DNA of 64,000 bases from Rhodobacter sp. (GCA_030065095.1 JASJDP010000005.1:1-64000), one strand, 5' to 3'; positions 8,160-16,694 are shown, counted from the first letter of the stretch. Program-made: numbers and translations. Notes: generated by a model not told the origin, from the sequence alone.

Positions 8160-9428
8160 ATGACCGAAAGCCTGCTGCAGCGCCGCGCCCGGGTTTTGGG
8201 TCCCAACGTGCCGACCTTTTATATCGACCCGGTACACATCGTCCGGGGCGACGGGGTCTGGCTTTGGGACGCAAACGGACGGCGGTATCTGGATTGTTAC
8301 AACAACGTGCCCCATGTCGGGCATTGCCACCCGAGAGTGGTCGAGGCGATCTGTAACCAGGCCGCGACGCTCAACACCCACACCCGGTATCTGCACGAAG
8401 GAATCGTGGCATATGCCGAGCGGCTAACTGCCAAGTTCTCGGGCGGATTAGACACTGTAATCATGGTCTGCACCGGGTCGGAAGCGAACGATATCGCGTT
8501 GCGCATGGGGCAGGCGGTGACCGGTAAGACCGGTGTGATCGCAACTGACAACACGTACCACGGCAACACTGCCGCAGTGTCGCAACTTTCGACCAAGAAG
8601 CCGCCCATCGGCGGCTATGCGCCCAATATACGCCGGGTTCCGTCGCCCGACTCGCTGCGGCCGCTGGGCGGATCGGCAGACGGACAGGCCCGGGTCTTTG
8701 CCGCCCATGTTCTGGACGCCATCGAGGATCTCGAGGCATCCGGGCATGGCTTTGCCTCGCTGATCCTGTGCCCGTTCCTCGCCAACGAGGGCTTTCCCGA
8801 CCTCGCGCCCGGGTTCCTCGACCCCACCGCAGAGGTTGTCAGGCGCGCCGGCGGCATTCTCATCGCCGATGAGGTGCAGCCGGGCTTCGGACGGCTGGGC
8901 TCGCATTGGTGGGGACACGAGCGGATCGGAATCGCGCCCGATGTGGTGACACTGGGCAAACCCATGGGCAACGGCCATCCGGTCGCTGCGGTGGTGGCCA
9001 GGCCTGAAGTGACGGCGGCGTTTCGAGAGGCGTTCGGGTATTTCAACACGTTCGGCGGCAATCCGGTCAGCTGTGCGGCTGCAAGCGCGGTGCTGGACGT
9101 GCTGGAGGACGAAGATCTGGTTTCTAACGCGGCCCAAAGCGGTGAATATGCGCTTGAGCGGCTTCGGGCGCTGGAACATCCGATGATCGGTGACGTGCGC
9201 GGCGCGGGCCTGTTCCTTGGCGTGGAATTCGTCGGTGACGGGATGTCGCCCGCGCCAGAGTTCACCGCCCGCGTGGTCGAAGCGATGAAGGCCCGCGGCA
9301 TTCTGCTGAACCGGCTGGGGCGGCATTACAATTGCCTGAAGATCCGCCCGCCGATGCCGTTTTCGCGCGCCAACGCAGATATTCTGGCCGACACGCTGAC
9401 CGAGGTTCTTGCGGAGATGCCGGTGTGA
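8160..9428 (+). CDS. class III PLP-dependent aminotransferase/phospho-lyase (AGXT2L-type)
   Basis: 422 residues from ATG 8160, preceded by GAAAGGA; a longer in-frame start at 8001 covers unconserved sequence. It carries the class III fold markers: GSEAND at 106-111, the PLP-proximal DEVQPGFGR at 237-245, and the Schiff-base Lys at about 267 in LGKPMGNGHP. The N-terminal NNVPHVGHCHPRVVEA and LNTHTRYLHEGIVAYAERL are close to the vertebrate AGXT2L proteins. Those act as phospho-lyases on phosphoethanolamine or 5-phosphohydroxylysine. The gene overlaps an APH-type kinase by 4 bp, which fits a kinase plus phospho-lyase pathway for an amino alcohol. The exact substrate cannot be read from the sequence. 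Confidence 0.82.
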   Translation: MTESLLQRRARVLGPNVPTFYIDPVHIVRGDGVWLWDANGRRYLDCYNNVPHVGHCHPRVVEAICNQAATLNTHTRYLHEGIVAYAERLTAKFSGGLDTVIMVCTGSEANDIALRMGQAVTGKTGVIATDNTYHGNTAAVSQLSTKKPPIGGYAPNIRRVPSPDSLRPLGGSADGQARVFAAHVLDAIEDLEASGHGFASLILCPFLANEGFPDLAPGFLDPTAEVVRRAGGILIADEVQPGFGRLGSHWWGHERIGIAPDVVTLGKPMGNGHPVAAVVARPEVTAAFREAFGYFNTFGGNPVSCAAASAVLDVLEDEDLVSNAAQSGEYALERLRALEHPMIGDVRGAGLFLGVEFVGDGMSPAPEFTARVVEAMKARGILLNRLGRHYNCLKIRPPMPFSRANADILADTLTEVLAEMPV

Positions 9429-10372
9429 CCCTGCAGATCGTGGCCGAGCAGGCGGCCACCGCCTGGGGCGGGTCGGCGCAACCGCCGCGCCTGCTGTCGC
9501 ATCGCGAAAACGCGGTGTTCAGGGTCGAGCTGCCGTCAGGCCTGGCGGCGCTGCGATTGCACCGGCCCGGCTATCGAACCGATGCCCAGATCAAGTCTGA
9601 ACTGTCCTGGACCCGCGAGCTTGCGGCGCGCGGCTTTCCGGCGCCGCCGCCAGTGCCACTTCCGTCTGGCGGCGATCTGCTGGAGATGGCGGGCGGACAA
9701 CGGGCGAGCGTGATCGGCTGGATGGAGGGCGCGCCGCTGGGGTCCGGGGCCGACCGGCTGAAACCGGGCGGTATAGAGACGTATTATTCTGTTGGTGTGC
9801 TTTTGGCGCGATTGCATCGGATGACGCAGGACATCGGGGCCGACAGGTTCGATCGCCCGCGCTGGGATATCGATGGATTGACCGGCGCCCGGCCGCTGTG
9901 GGGGCAGTATTGGACGATGCCGCTGCTGACCGACAGTCAAAGACAGCTTGTGATCACGGCGCGCGATACCGCGCGAGAACGGTTGACCGGCTATCTGGCC
10001 GGTGGGGCCGAGATGACGTTGATCCACACCGATGCCCTGCGCGAGAACGTGTTCCGGCGGAGGGACGGATCGTTGGCGCTGATCGATTTCGACGATTCGG
10101 GTTTTGGGTTTGTGATGTACGACCTCGCGGCAAGCGTGACGCAGATGGTGGACGATCCGCTGTATCCCGAGGCCCGTGCGGCGATCATCGAGGGCTATGG
10201 AACCATGCGCCCAGTTCGGCCCGAGGATGTCGCCGCGTTCGACATGTTTGGCATGCTTCGCGCCTTTTCAGCGCTGGGCTGGACGATCCCCCGCCTGCCG
10301 GCGGATCATCCGAAACTTCCGACCTATGTGCGGCGCGCCTGCGACCTGGCGGGGGCATTTCTGGCAAGTTAG
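9425..10372 (+). CDS. APH-family phosphotransferase (hydroxylysine/homoserine kinase-like)
   Basis: 315 residues from GTG 9425, whose bases overlap the stop of the preceding aminotransferase (GTGA), a typical translational-coupling junction. The kinase shows the Brenner-type catalytic motif HTDALREN, with the catalytic Asp and metal-binding Asn. IDFDDSGFGFVMYDLA follows and carries the metal-binding DFD. The tight coupling to an AGXT2L-type phospho-lyase resembles the hydroxylysine kinase / phosphohydroxylysine phospho-lyase pair. The inferred role is phosphorylation of a hydroxy-amino substrate before elimination. Choline or homoserine kinase activity are alternatives. Confidence 0.8.
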   Translation: MTLQIVAEQAATAWGGSAQPPRLLSHRENAVFRVELPSGLAALRLHRPGYRTDAQIKSELSWTRELAARGFPAPPPVPLPSGGDLLEMAGGQRASVIGWMEGAPLGSGADRLKPGGIETYYSVGVLLARLHRMTQDIGADRFDRPRWDIDGLTGARPLWGQYWTMPLLTDSQRQLVITARDTARERLTGYLAGGAEMTLIHTDALRENVFRRRDGSLALIDFDDSGFGFVMYDLAASVTQMVDDPLYPEARAAIIEGYGTMRPVRPEDVAAFDMFGMLRAFSALGWTIPRLPADHPKLPTYVRRACDLAGAFLAS

Positions 10373-10387
10373 CGACTGATGTCGATC

Positions 10388-11251
10388 CTAACTGCGCTTG
10401 ATGAACGCCTCGAAAGCGGACGTGTGGTCGGGGTGCCAGCGCGAGAGCGCCGGGCGGTTTTCGATGATGTCGCCGATCGCCCAGGCCATGCGTTTTTCAT
10501 CCAATTCGCGCGGCACATCGTTGTCGGGACACAGGATGTAGAAATCACCGCGCGCAAGGCTTTGCATCATGAAGGCCGCCATCTGGTTAGGCGTCCAGGC
10601 GCCCTCGGGCTTCTCTGTCCGTCCCCGGCGGTTGAGGTTGGTGAAAACGAACCCGGGAATCAGCAGGTGCGCCGTGACCCGGCAGCCTTCAGTGTTGCGC
10701 AACTCATGCGCCAACGCCTCGGTGAACGCCTTCACCCCGGCCTTTGTCACGTTATAGCAGGGGTCGCCCGGCGGGGTCGTTATGCCCTGCTTAGAGCCTG
10801 TATTTATGATCATGCCGGGCCGCCCACGCGCGATCATCCGCGGGGCGAAGACCTGGGTCCCGTTGATCACGCCCCAGAGGTTGATGCCGATGATCCGCTG
10901 CCAGGCATCCGCCGGCCCGAACATGGCGCTGCCGGGCTGGATGCCGGCGTTGTTCAGCACGACATCGACACCGCCGAAGCGGTCTGTAAGGTCAGCCTCG
11001 ATCTTCCTGAGCGCGTCGGAGTCGGACACATCGGCGCCGTAGGTCACGACCTCGGCCGCTCCGGCGGCGCGGACCTGATCTGCCGCACTGTCAAGCAGCG
11101 TATCGTCCCAATCGAGCAGCGCGACGATCATACCGGCCTTGGCGAATTCTCTGGCGCAGGCGAGCCCGATACCGCCGCCGCCACCCGTGACCAGCGCAAC
11201 AGAGCCTGGGGCAATGCCCATTTCCGCCAAGTTAGAGACTGTTTCTGTCAC
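10388..11251 (-). CDS. short-chain dehydrogenase/reductase
   Basis: A 287-residue Rossmann-fold NAD(P)-dependent oxidoreductase. The cofactor loop TGGGGGIG lies near residues 22-29 and NNAG follows the third strand. The catalytic residues are Ser in INTGSKQG and Tyr/Lys in YNVTK. The start is GTG 11251, overlapping the pncB stop by 4 bp, so the two genes should be translationally coupled; longer in-frame starts would lie inside pncB. The substrate is unknown. It is convergent with the kinase gene, 15 bp away, and belongs transcriptionally to the NAD-salvage group. Confidence 0.88.
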   Translation of the reverse strand: MTETVSNLAEMGIAPGSVALVTGGGGGIGLACAREFAKAGMIVALLDWDDTLLDSAADQVRAAGAAEVVTYGADVSDSDALRKIEADLTDRFGGVDVVLNNAGIQPGSAMFGPADAWQRIIGINLWGVINGTQVFAPRMIARGRPGMIINTGSKQGITTPPGDPCYNVTKAGVKAFTEALAHELRNTEGCRVTAHLLIPGFVFTNLNRRGRTEKPEGAWTPNQMAAFMMQSLARGDFYILCPDNDVPRELDEKRMAWAIGDIIENRPALSRWHPDHTSAFEAFIKRS

Positions 11252-12537
11252 ACCAGCACCTCCATTTCCGTCTGCCTGCCTACGTGGAAGATGCGCTTGT
11301 ATCGCGCGATCTCGTCCGCAGGCCCCATGGCCTTGTTGGGATTGTCGGACAGTTTCACCGTCGGTCGGCCATTGGCGGCAACCGCCTTGCACACCAGCGA
11401 GAATGGCGCCAACGCATCGTCCGGCACGAGCCCGCGGAAGTCGTTGGTCAGAAGCGTGCCCCAGCCGAACGACACCCGCACCCGGCCGTGATAGAGCTTG
11501 TGCAGCTCTTCGATCTTGTCGACGTCAAGCCCGTCGGAGAAGATCACCAGCTTTTCGCGTGGATCCTCGCCGCGGTCCCGCCACCAGCGGATGGCGATCT
11601 CCGCCCCTTCCACCGGGTCGCCGGAATCGACCCTGATACCGGTCCATCCGGCCAGCCAGTCGGGTGCATTCCGCAGGAAGCCCTCGGTGCCGTAGGTGTC
11701 GGGCAGGATGATGCGCAGGTTGCCTTCGTGTTCGTCGTGCCAGTCGGCCAGCACCTGATACGGCGCCTTGGCCAGTTCCTCGTCGCTGTCAGCCAGCGCG
11801 CAATACACCATCGGCAGTTCATGCGCGTTGGTGCCGATCGCCTCGATATCCCGTCGCATGGCGATCAGGCAGTTCGAGGTGCCGACGAATTTCGGACCCA
11901 GACCTTCCAGCATCGCCTGAACGCACCAATCCTGCCACAGGAACGAATGCCGCCGGCGCGAGCCGAAATCGGCGATCCGCAGGTCGCCGATCCGGCGCAG
12001 GCGTTCGACCTTTTCCCAAAGCTGCGTCATGGCGCGCGCATAGAGAACCTGCAGCTCGAACCGCCGCATCCGGTTCAGAACGGCCCGCCCGCGCAATTCC
12101 ATCAGCACGGCCAGCGCCGGGATTTCCCACAGCATGACCTCGTGCCAGGTGCCTTCGAAGGTCAGCTCGTACTGACCATCACGTTTTTCCAGGTGATAGG
12201 GCGGCAGGCGGAACCCTTCGAACCATTCCATGAACTCGGGCGTGAACATCTGCCGCTTGCCGTAGAACATGTTGCCGCGAAGCCAGGTGGATTCACCGCG
12301 CGACAGCCGCAGCCCGCGTATGTGGTCCAGCTGCTCGCGCAGCTCGCCTTCGTCCACCAGATCGGCGAGGCGGACGGATTTGGTGCGATTGATCAGGCTG
12401 AAGGTGACATGCGTGTCGGGCTTGTTGCGGAACACCGACTGGCACATCAGAAGTTTGTAGAAATCGGTGTCGATCAGCGAGCGCACGATCGGGTCGATCT
12501 TCCATTTGTGGTTATAGACGCGGGTGGCGATGTCCAC
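11248..12537 (-). CDS. pncB: nicotinate phosphoribosyltransferase
   Basis: Converts nicotinate and PRPP, with ATP, to nicotinate mononucleotide in the Preiss-Handler NAD salvage pathway. The 429-residue product shows [19 protein letters not shown] near the N-terminus. The [30 protein letters not shown] region, the GTSNCLIA loop and a [17 protein letters not shown] segment near the C-terminus are also typical. The start is set at GTG 12537 because [12 protein letters not shown] is the usual family beginning; an upstream GTG at 12582 is possible. pncA lies two genes upstream on the same strand, completing the nicotinamide to NaMN route. Confidence 0.95.
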   Translation of the reverse strand: MDIATRVYNHKWKIDPIVRSLIDTDFYKLLMCQSVFRNKPDTHVTFSLINRTKSVRLADLVDEGELREQLDHIRGLRLSRGESTWLRGNMFYGKRQMFTPEFMEWFEGFRLPPYHLEKRDGQYELTFEGTWHEVMLWEIPALAVLMELRGRAVLNRMRRFELQVLYARAMTQLWEKVERLRRIGDLRIADFGSRRRHSFLWQDWCVQAMLEGLGPKFVGTSNCLIAMRRDIEAIGTNAHELPMVYCALADSDEELAKAPYQVLADWHDEHEGNLRIILPDTYGTEGFLRNAPDWLAGWTGIRVDSGDPVEGAEIAIRWWRDRGEDPREKLVIFSDGLDVDKIEELHKLYHGRVRVSFGWGTLLTNDFRGLVPDDALAPFSLVCKAVAANGRPTVKLSDNPNKAMGPADEIARYKRIFHVGRQTEMEVLV

Positions 12538-12606
12538 GGGGCGGCTCCGTCCTGTTCGTCGGGCAAGGTTAAGGGCAGGCACGACGGCCTGTCCAGTTGA
12601 TTGCGG

Positions 12607-13326
12607 TCACCGGCTAATGCGGTCGAAAAGCAGTTGGTCGAAGCTGTTTTCGCGGGCCAGGAACTCCCGCAGGGCAGGGGTGTCGAACACCGTACGGTCA
12701 TAGCGGTCGGGACTGGCATTTTTCAACAGCGTCCCGGTTGGCGCAGCGCCGGTCATGGCCCGGATCAGATCGGTCATGCGGTCGTTGGGCAGGATCGTCT
12801 CGTACTTGGCAAAGCGGGTGTCGAAATCGGGGCCGGCAAGGTCGATGTCGTCGCCCAGCAGAAACCGGGATTGCAAGTTCAGAAACAGCCCCGGATCGGA
12901 CTGCAGATTGGCGATGATCGCTTGGGGATCGCTGTTGTCGGTCGCGCGGATGCGTTCCGAAATCGCGCGTATGCCCGGCGGGTGGCTGTTGTAGAACCGG
13001 CGGCCGCGGTGAAAGATCTCGATCTGCCAGTTGTATTGCGCGGCGACCTGCGCGGCGGGCGCGCGCATTGTACCGAAAAGACGGAGTGGGCGGTCTATGG
13101 ATGTCAGTAGCGGCAGGAACCGGTTCAGCGCGATATGTCCGCTGACCCAGTCGAGCCTTGGCAGGCGGCGGGCGAGCTTCTCTGGCCGATCGAGAAAGCG
13201 TTCGGCGTGGGTCAGCCCATGTTTCGACCAGGCCTGCAGATGGCGGTTGACGGTGGATCCCGCTGCTTTGGGTACGTGAACGAAGACCGTCAGCGGGCCG
13301 GTCTTGCTGCGGGTCAGGGGCAGCAT
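12607..13326 (-). CDS. sulfotransferase family protein
   Basis: A 239-residue protein with HVPKAAGST at about residues 18-26. This is the 5'-phosphosulfate-binding loop of the sulfotransferase family 2 type that uses PAPS. A central FGTMRAPAAQVAAQYNW segment corresponds to the 3'-phosphate-binding region. There is no signal peptide. It lies between pncA (9 bp upstream) and pncB (about 70 bp downstream) on the same strand and is probably cotranscribed. The acceptor is unknown, and a role in NAD metabolism is not implied by the fold. Confidence 0.8.
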   Translation of the reverse strand: MLPLTRSKTGPLTVFVHVPKAAGSTVNRHLQAWSKHGLTHAERFLDRPEKLARRLPRLDWVSGHIALNRFLPLLTSIDRPLRLFGTMRAPAAQVAAQYNWQIEIFHRGRRFYNSHPPGIRAISERIRATDNSDPQAIIANLQSDPGLFLNLQSRFLLGDDIDLAGPDFDTRFAKYETILPNDRMTDLIRAMTGAAPTGTLLKNASPDRYDRTVFDTPALREFLARENSFDQLLFDRISR

Positions 13327-13335
13327 TCGCCCAGG

Positions 13336-13941
13336 CTAGACTAGATTAACGCCGCTTGTCGTCATTGCCGCGCACGCGGCGGCAAGCGAGCCGTCAAGGT
13401 CGATGGCGCGGCAGAGGTCCTGGCGCACGGTGACGGCGAAACCCAGCCTGGCGGCATCGACGGCAGAGAAGTTGACGCAGAAATCGGTGGCCAGGCCCGT
13501 CAGCGTCAGCGTGTCGATGCCGCGGGTGCGCAGGTAACCCTCGAGCCCGGTGTGTGTGGATTGATCGTTCTCGAAAAAGGCCGAATAGCTGTCGATGCCG
13601 GGATTGAACCCCTTGCGGATGATGAGGTCGGCGCGGTTGGTGTCGAGGCTAGGGTGAAAGGCGGCGCCGCCGGTGCCCTGCACGCAGTGGTCGGGCCAAA
13701 GCACCTGGGGGCCGTAGGGCATTTCGGTGGTGCCGAAGGGGTCGAGGCCGGGATGCTGCGAGGCGAAGGAGGAATGATTGGCCGGGTGCCAGTCCTGCGT
13801 CAGGATCACCGCGGCGAAGTCGTCCATCAGCGCGTTGATCCCAGGGACGATGGCATCGCCGTCGGCCACGGCCAGGGCGCCGCCGGGACAGAAATCATTT
13901 TGCACGTCGATGACAAGCAGGGCTTCGTTCGTGGGGCGCAT
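13336..13941 (-). CDS. pncA: nicotinamidase
   Basis: Hydrolyses nicotinamide to nicotinate, feeding pncB. The 201-residue isochorismatase-fold protein has the catalytic triad in place: D12 (VIDVQNDF), K110 (IIRKGF) and C155 (TDFCVNF). The metal-binding D50, H52 and H56 lie in TQDWHPANH, with H85 in WPDHCVQGT. Length matches the family. It is the first gene of a minus-strand run pncA-sulfotransferase-pncB-SDR. Confidence 0.97.
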   Translation of the reverse strand: MRPTNEALLVIDVQNDFCPGGALAVADGDAIVPGINALMDDFAAVILTQDWHPANHSSFASQHPGLDPFGTTEMPYGPQVLWPDHCVQGTGGAAFHPSLDTNRADLIIRKGFNPGIDSYSAFFENDQSTHTGLEGYLRTRGIDTLTLTGLATDFCVNFSAVDAARLGFAVTVRQDLCRAIDLDGSLAAACAAMTTSGVNLV

Positions 13942-14039
13942 GGGCGGGTCTCCTTTTGCGGATATGCCTACGCCGGGCCGCGCGCGGGGGTCAATGTCGG
14001 CCTTGAAGCATCCTGCGGTGCTGACGTAGACAGCGGCGC

Positions 14040-14924
14040 ATGCCTGTCGTCGCCGCGCTCTACAAATTCACGCCCTTTCCGGACCCGGCTGCGGTCAAGC
14101 AAGCGCTTGCGAGGGTCTGTTGCGGCACTGGCGTGAAGGGCACGCTGCTGTTGGCGCGCGAGGGGATCAATGGGACCATCGCAGGCCCGCGCGACGGGAT
14201 CGACACAGTGCTGGCGCATATCCGAACGCTGCCCGGCTGTGCCGATCTGGAGTGGAAGGAAAGCGCGGCGGCCGAGATGCCGTTCCGCCGGATGAAGGTG
14301 CGGCTCAAACGCGAGATCGTCGCGATGCACCAACCCGACGTGGACCCGGCGGCTGCGGTGGGGCGGTATGTGGAGCCCGCCGATTGGAACGCACTGATAC
14401 GGGCGCCGGACGTGGTCGTGATCGATACGCGGAACGACTATGAGGTGGCGATCGGCAGCTTTGCCGGGGCCGTCGATCCCAAGACCAAATGCTTCGGCGA
14501 GTTTCCGGCCTGGTGGCAAGCCAACAGGCACCGTTTCGAAGGTCGCCGGATCGCGATGTTCTGCACCGGCGGGATTCGTTGCGAAAAGTCGACCAGCTAT
14601 CTGATCGGTCAGGGGGTGGAGGACGTCTATCACCTGAAGGGCGGGATCCTGAAATACCTCGAGGACATGCCGGAATCCGAAAGCCTTTGGGATGGCGAAT
14701 GCTATGTTTTCGATGGCCGGGTCAGCGTGGGGCATGGCCTGGAGGAAGGCAGCTATGGCCAATGCCACGCCTGCGGACGGCCGGTGTCGGACGAGGCGAG
14801 GACCGGCCCAGGTTACGAGGAAGGCGTGCAATGCGCGGCCTGTGCCGGTGAGTTCGATGAGTCGGACAGGGCACGATTCCGGGAACGTCAGCGGCAAATC
14901 ACGTTGGCGAAATCACGCCGATAG
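14040..14924 (+). CDS. trhO: tRNA uridine(34) hydroxylase TrhO (rhodanese-type)
   Basis: An oxygen-dependent enzyme that hydroxylates U34 in a subset of tRNAs, the first step toward 5-methoxyuridine-type wobble modification. The 294-residue product has an N-terminal acylphosphatase-like region (EGINGTIAGP at 41-50) and a rhodanese domain. The active-site loop is CTGGIRCEKS, with the reactive Cys at 175. A C-terminal Cys-rich segment (CHACGRPV and CAAC) may bind metal. It is divergent from pncA, with 98 bp between them. Confidence 0.95.
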   Translation: MPVVAALYKFTPFPDPAAVKQALARVCCGTGVKGTLLLAREGINGTIAGPRDGIDTVLAHIRTLPGCADLEWKESAAAEMPFRRMKVRLKREIVAMHQPDVDPAAAVGRYVEPADWNALIRAPDVVVIDTRNDYEVAIGSFAGAVDPKTKCFGEFPAWWQANRHRFEGRRIAMFCTGGIRCEKSTSYLIGQGVEDVYHLKGGILKYLEDMPESESLWDGECYVFDGRVSVGHGLEEGSYGQCHACGRPVSDEARTGPGYEEGVQCAACAGEFDESDRARFRERQRQITLAKSRR

Positions 14925-14938
14925 GCCAGACTCCGACG

Positions 14939-14951
14939 GTTATCGGATGAC
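14939..14951 (-). repeat. inverted copy of the GTCATCSNNTAAC motif
   Basis: Reads GTCATCCGATAAC on the minus strand, 15 bp after the trhO stop. It matches the two direct copies near 15.13 kb at 10 of the 11 fixed positions. Possibly a distal operator; inference. Confidence 0.4.
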
Positions 14952-15122
14952 ATGGCGCAGGCTTTTGCATGTGCAGCGTCACGCAGGCGGAGAGACCTCT
15001 GCGCGCCTGGGCTGCCACGCGGCCGGATAGTTCCCTTTGCCGCGCAGGATGCCCCAACTCTCTGACTTAAATCGGTTTTCCCGCGTGGAGTTGCGGGGAA
15101 CCATATCCCGATTTTCCCCCTT

Positions 15123-15135
15123 GTCATCGAATAAC
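15123..15135 (+). repeat. direct repeat copy 1, GTCATCGAATAAC
   Basis: The first of two tandem copies of GTCATCGNNTAAC whose starts are 22 bp apart, about two DNA helical turns. That spacing is typical of paired sites for a dimeric or cooperative regulator. It lies about 160 bp before the curlin start codon. Confidence 0.5.
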
Positions 15136-15144
15136 ACCCGCCGG

Positions 15145-15157
15145 GTCATCGCTTAAC
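15145..15157 (+). repeat. direct repeat copy 2, GTCATCGCTTAAC
   Basis: The second tandem copy, identical to copy 1 except for the two central bases. Both copies are followed by CCCG-type bases (ACCCG and CCG), extending the similarity slightly. Confidence 0.5.
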
Positions 15158-15292
15158 CCGGCCGCGTTATTGCCTGTCTTCCGGCCCCGCGGCCACGGTT
15201 TGGGCATCGGCACCACAGCCAACATGGCACATGGCGCCGACGAACACACGAAACCTGAAACCAGACCCACACGAAACACCGGAGACAGTTCA

Positions 15293-15724
15293 ATGACCCT
15301 CAAGAAACTCACCCTTACCGCCCTTCTGGCTTCGACCCTGATGGCATCCGGCGCACTTGCCGGCGGCAATGTCGTGATCCTCGACCAGTTCGGCTGGGGC
15401 AACGGCACAGGCGTCGGGCAGACCGGCTGGCACAACCGCACCCGCGTCTATCAGGATGGTTGGAGCAACACCTCGATCAGCACCCAGGACGGCGCGTTCA
15501 ACCGCACCAGCATCGGTCAGAGCGGCCATCACAATTATGCCGACACCGAACAGAACGGGTCGGGCAACATCGCGGGCGTCGCCCAGATGGGCGGCCATAA
15601 CGATGCCGAGACCGTCCAGAACGGCCACAACAACGCAGTCGGTGTTATCCAGATCGGCCATGGCAACAGCACATCGACCACCCAGACGGGCAACGGCAAC
15701 GTCGCGGTGATCGTTCAGGACTGA
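15293..15724 (+). CDS. curlin repeat protein (CsgA-like)
   Basis: A 143-residue secreted protein. An N-terminal signal peptide (MTLKKLTLTALLAST, cleavage near ALA-GG at 24) is followed by about ten QxGxxN units spaced roughly 11 residues apart, such as GQTGWHN, GQSGHHN, EQNGSGN and TQTGNGN. This is the strand-loop pattern of curlin subunits that build extracellular functional amyloid. The start is ATG 15293, preceded by a GGAGACA ribosome-binding site. It is the first gene of a three-gene unit with a CsgH-like gene and a second curlin. The many Trp and His in the loops differ from enteric CsgA. Inferred role: the major or minor fibre subunit. Confidence 0.88.
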   Translation: MTLKKLTLTALLASTLMASGALAGGNVVILDQFGWGNGTGVGQTGWHNRTRVYQDGWSNTSISTQDGAFNRTSIGQSGHHNYADTEQNGSGNIAGVAQMGGHNDAETVQNGHNNAVGVIQIGHGNSTSTTQTGNGNVAVIVQD

Positions 15725-15797
15725 TCGCCGCAGACCCGGTGCCGGACGGTCCCCTCCCGCCGTCCGGCCCCCTTTGCCAGAACAGGAGACACTCGGA

Positions 15798-16202
15798 ATG
15801 GCACATGATATGACCCGCACCGGCAACCTGGTTCTAGCCGCCGCCGCGACCGCGCTGTCGGCGATCGGGCTGGCCGCCGGATCGAACGCGCATTCGTCAG
15901 GTGGCGAGTTGCCACTCAGCTGCGAAATCGCCGTCAGCAAGGGCCGCTACGGCCACACCTACGAAGGTGTCGTGCATGCCGGCGCCGCTGTGACCGGCAG
16001 CTACGAGCTGTCGATCACCAAACGCGGCAGCGGCGGGCGCGCGATGATCAGCCAGTCGGGCGACTTCCGCGTCGCCGCCGGCGGATCCGAAACGCTTGGC
16101 CAGGCCACCTTTGGCGGCCTCCCGCCCGACGCCGTCGACGCCGAACTGACGCTGAGCTGGAATGGCCACCGCCTGACCTGCAGCAACCACACCGAAATCT
16201 GA
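15798..16202 (+). CDS. csgH: CsgH/CsgC-like curli assembly inhibitor
   Basis: 134 residues from ATG 15798 (ribosome-binding site CAGGAGAC). A signal peptide covers about residues 1-33. A small beta-rich domain follows with one Cys at each end (LSCEI and LTCSN), fitting the disulfide-linked immunoglobulin-like fold of CsgC/CsgH. CsgC and CsgH are periplasmic chaperones that stop curlin from polymerising before export, CsgH being the alphaproteobacterial form. Its position between two curlin genes strongly supports this. The assignment rests on context and overall pattern rather than on a catalytic motif. Confidence 0.72.
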   Translation: MAHDMTRTGNLVLAAAATALSAIGLAAGSNAHSSGGELPLSCEIAVSKGRYGHTYEGVVHAGAAVTGSYELSITKRGSGGRAMISQSGDFRVAAGGSETLGQATFGGLPPDAVDAELTLSWNGHRLTCSNHTEI

Positions 16203-16237
16203 CTTTGTCCAAGACCCTACCCGGAAAGGAAATACCG

Positions 16238-16633
16238 ATGAAACGCACTCTCACCGCCCTGACCCTTGCCGCCGCGACCGCGCTGAGCGCGCCCGCCCAC
16301 GCCGGTGGCGTCATCAGCTTTGAAGTCGAAGCAAGGAATGCCAACGACGCCCAGGCGATCGGCATCCTCCTTGGCACCTATCAGGTCATGAACGATATCA
16401 AGGCCAACGGCCACATCACCCAGAACGGGATGAACAACATCGCTGCGATGGCGCAGCGCGGCACGGGAAATGTCGGCGTCATCCATCAGGAGGGCGACAA
16501 CCACGACGCCTCGCTGCAGCAGACCGGCAATCATAACGCCTATGGCATCTTTCAGGTCGGAAACGGCGCCAGCGGGCATGTCGATCAAGCCGGCAATGGC
16601 CAGGCGGGCCTGTTGTTTCAGATCGGGTTTTAG
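16238..16633 (+). CDS. curlin repeat protein, second subunit
   Basis: 131 residues from ATG 16238, behind a GGAAAGGAAA ribosome-binding site. A signal peptide (cleavage near APAHAGG, residue 21) precedes a non-repetitive segment of about 45 residues, VISFEVEARNANDAQAIGIL and onward. About six to seven curlin-type units follow (TQNGMNN, AQRGTGN, QQTGNHN, DQAGNGQ, FQIGF). The extra N-terminal segment and fewer repeats suggest a nucleator (CsgB-like) role, which is inference. It is the last gene of the curlin unit and is followed by a terminator. Confidence 0.82.
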   Translation: MKRTLTALTLAAATALSAPAHAGGVISFEVEARNANDAQAIGILLGTYQVMNDIKANGHITQNGMNNIAAMAQRGTGNVGVIHQEGDNHDASLQQTGNHNAYGIFQVGNGASGHVDQAGNGQAGLLFQIGF

Positions 16634-16694
16634 GCCTGGCAAGAGTGGCTCACCGCATTCCTGGGAAACGTCCACATTCATCCCCGTGCCACAT

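Larger units (their letters stand above)
14925..15292 (+). promoter_or_regulatory. structured regulatory region before the curlin operon
   Basis: A 368-bp gene-free stretch with an unusual density of inverted and direct repeats. It holds three copies of GTCATC[GC]NNTAAC (14939-14951 inverted, 15123-15135 and 15145-15157 direct). A nested inverted repeat spans 15069-15114 (AAATCGG with CCGATTT outside, CCCGC with GCGGG inside). A two-part stem spans 15130-15171 (AATAAC with GTTATT, GCCGGGT with ACCCGGC). The first inverted repeat could terminate trhO transcripts. The rest probably controls the curlin genes, which is inference from position. No clear sigma-70 promoter was identified. Confidence 0.5.

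Noticed and set aside
15380-15724. Repetitive DNA of the curlin gene as a CRISPR or satellite array
   Set aside because: The periodicity is in frame and encodes QxGxxN units; the nucleotide repeats are not identical and there are no spacers.
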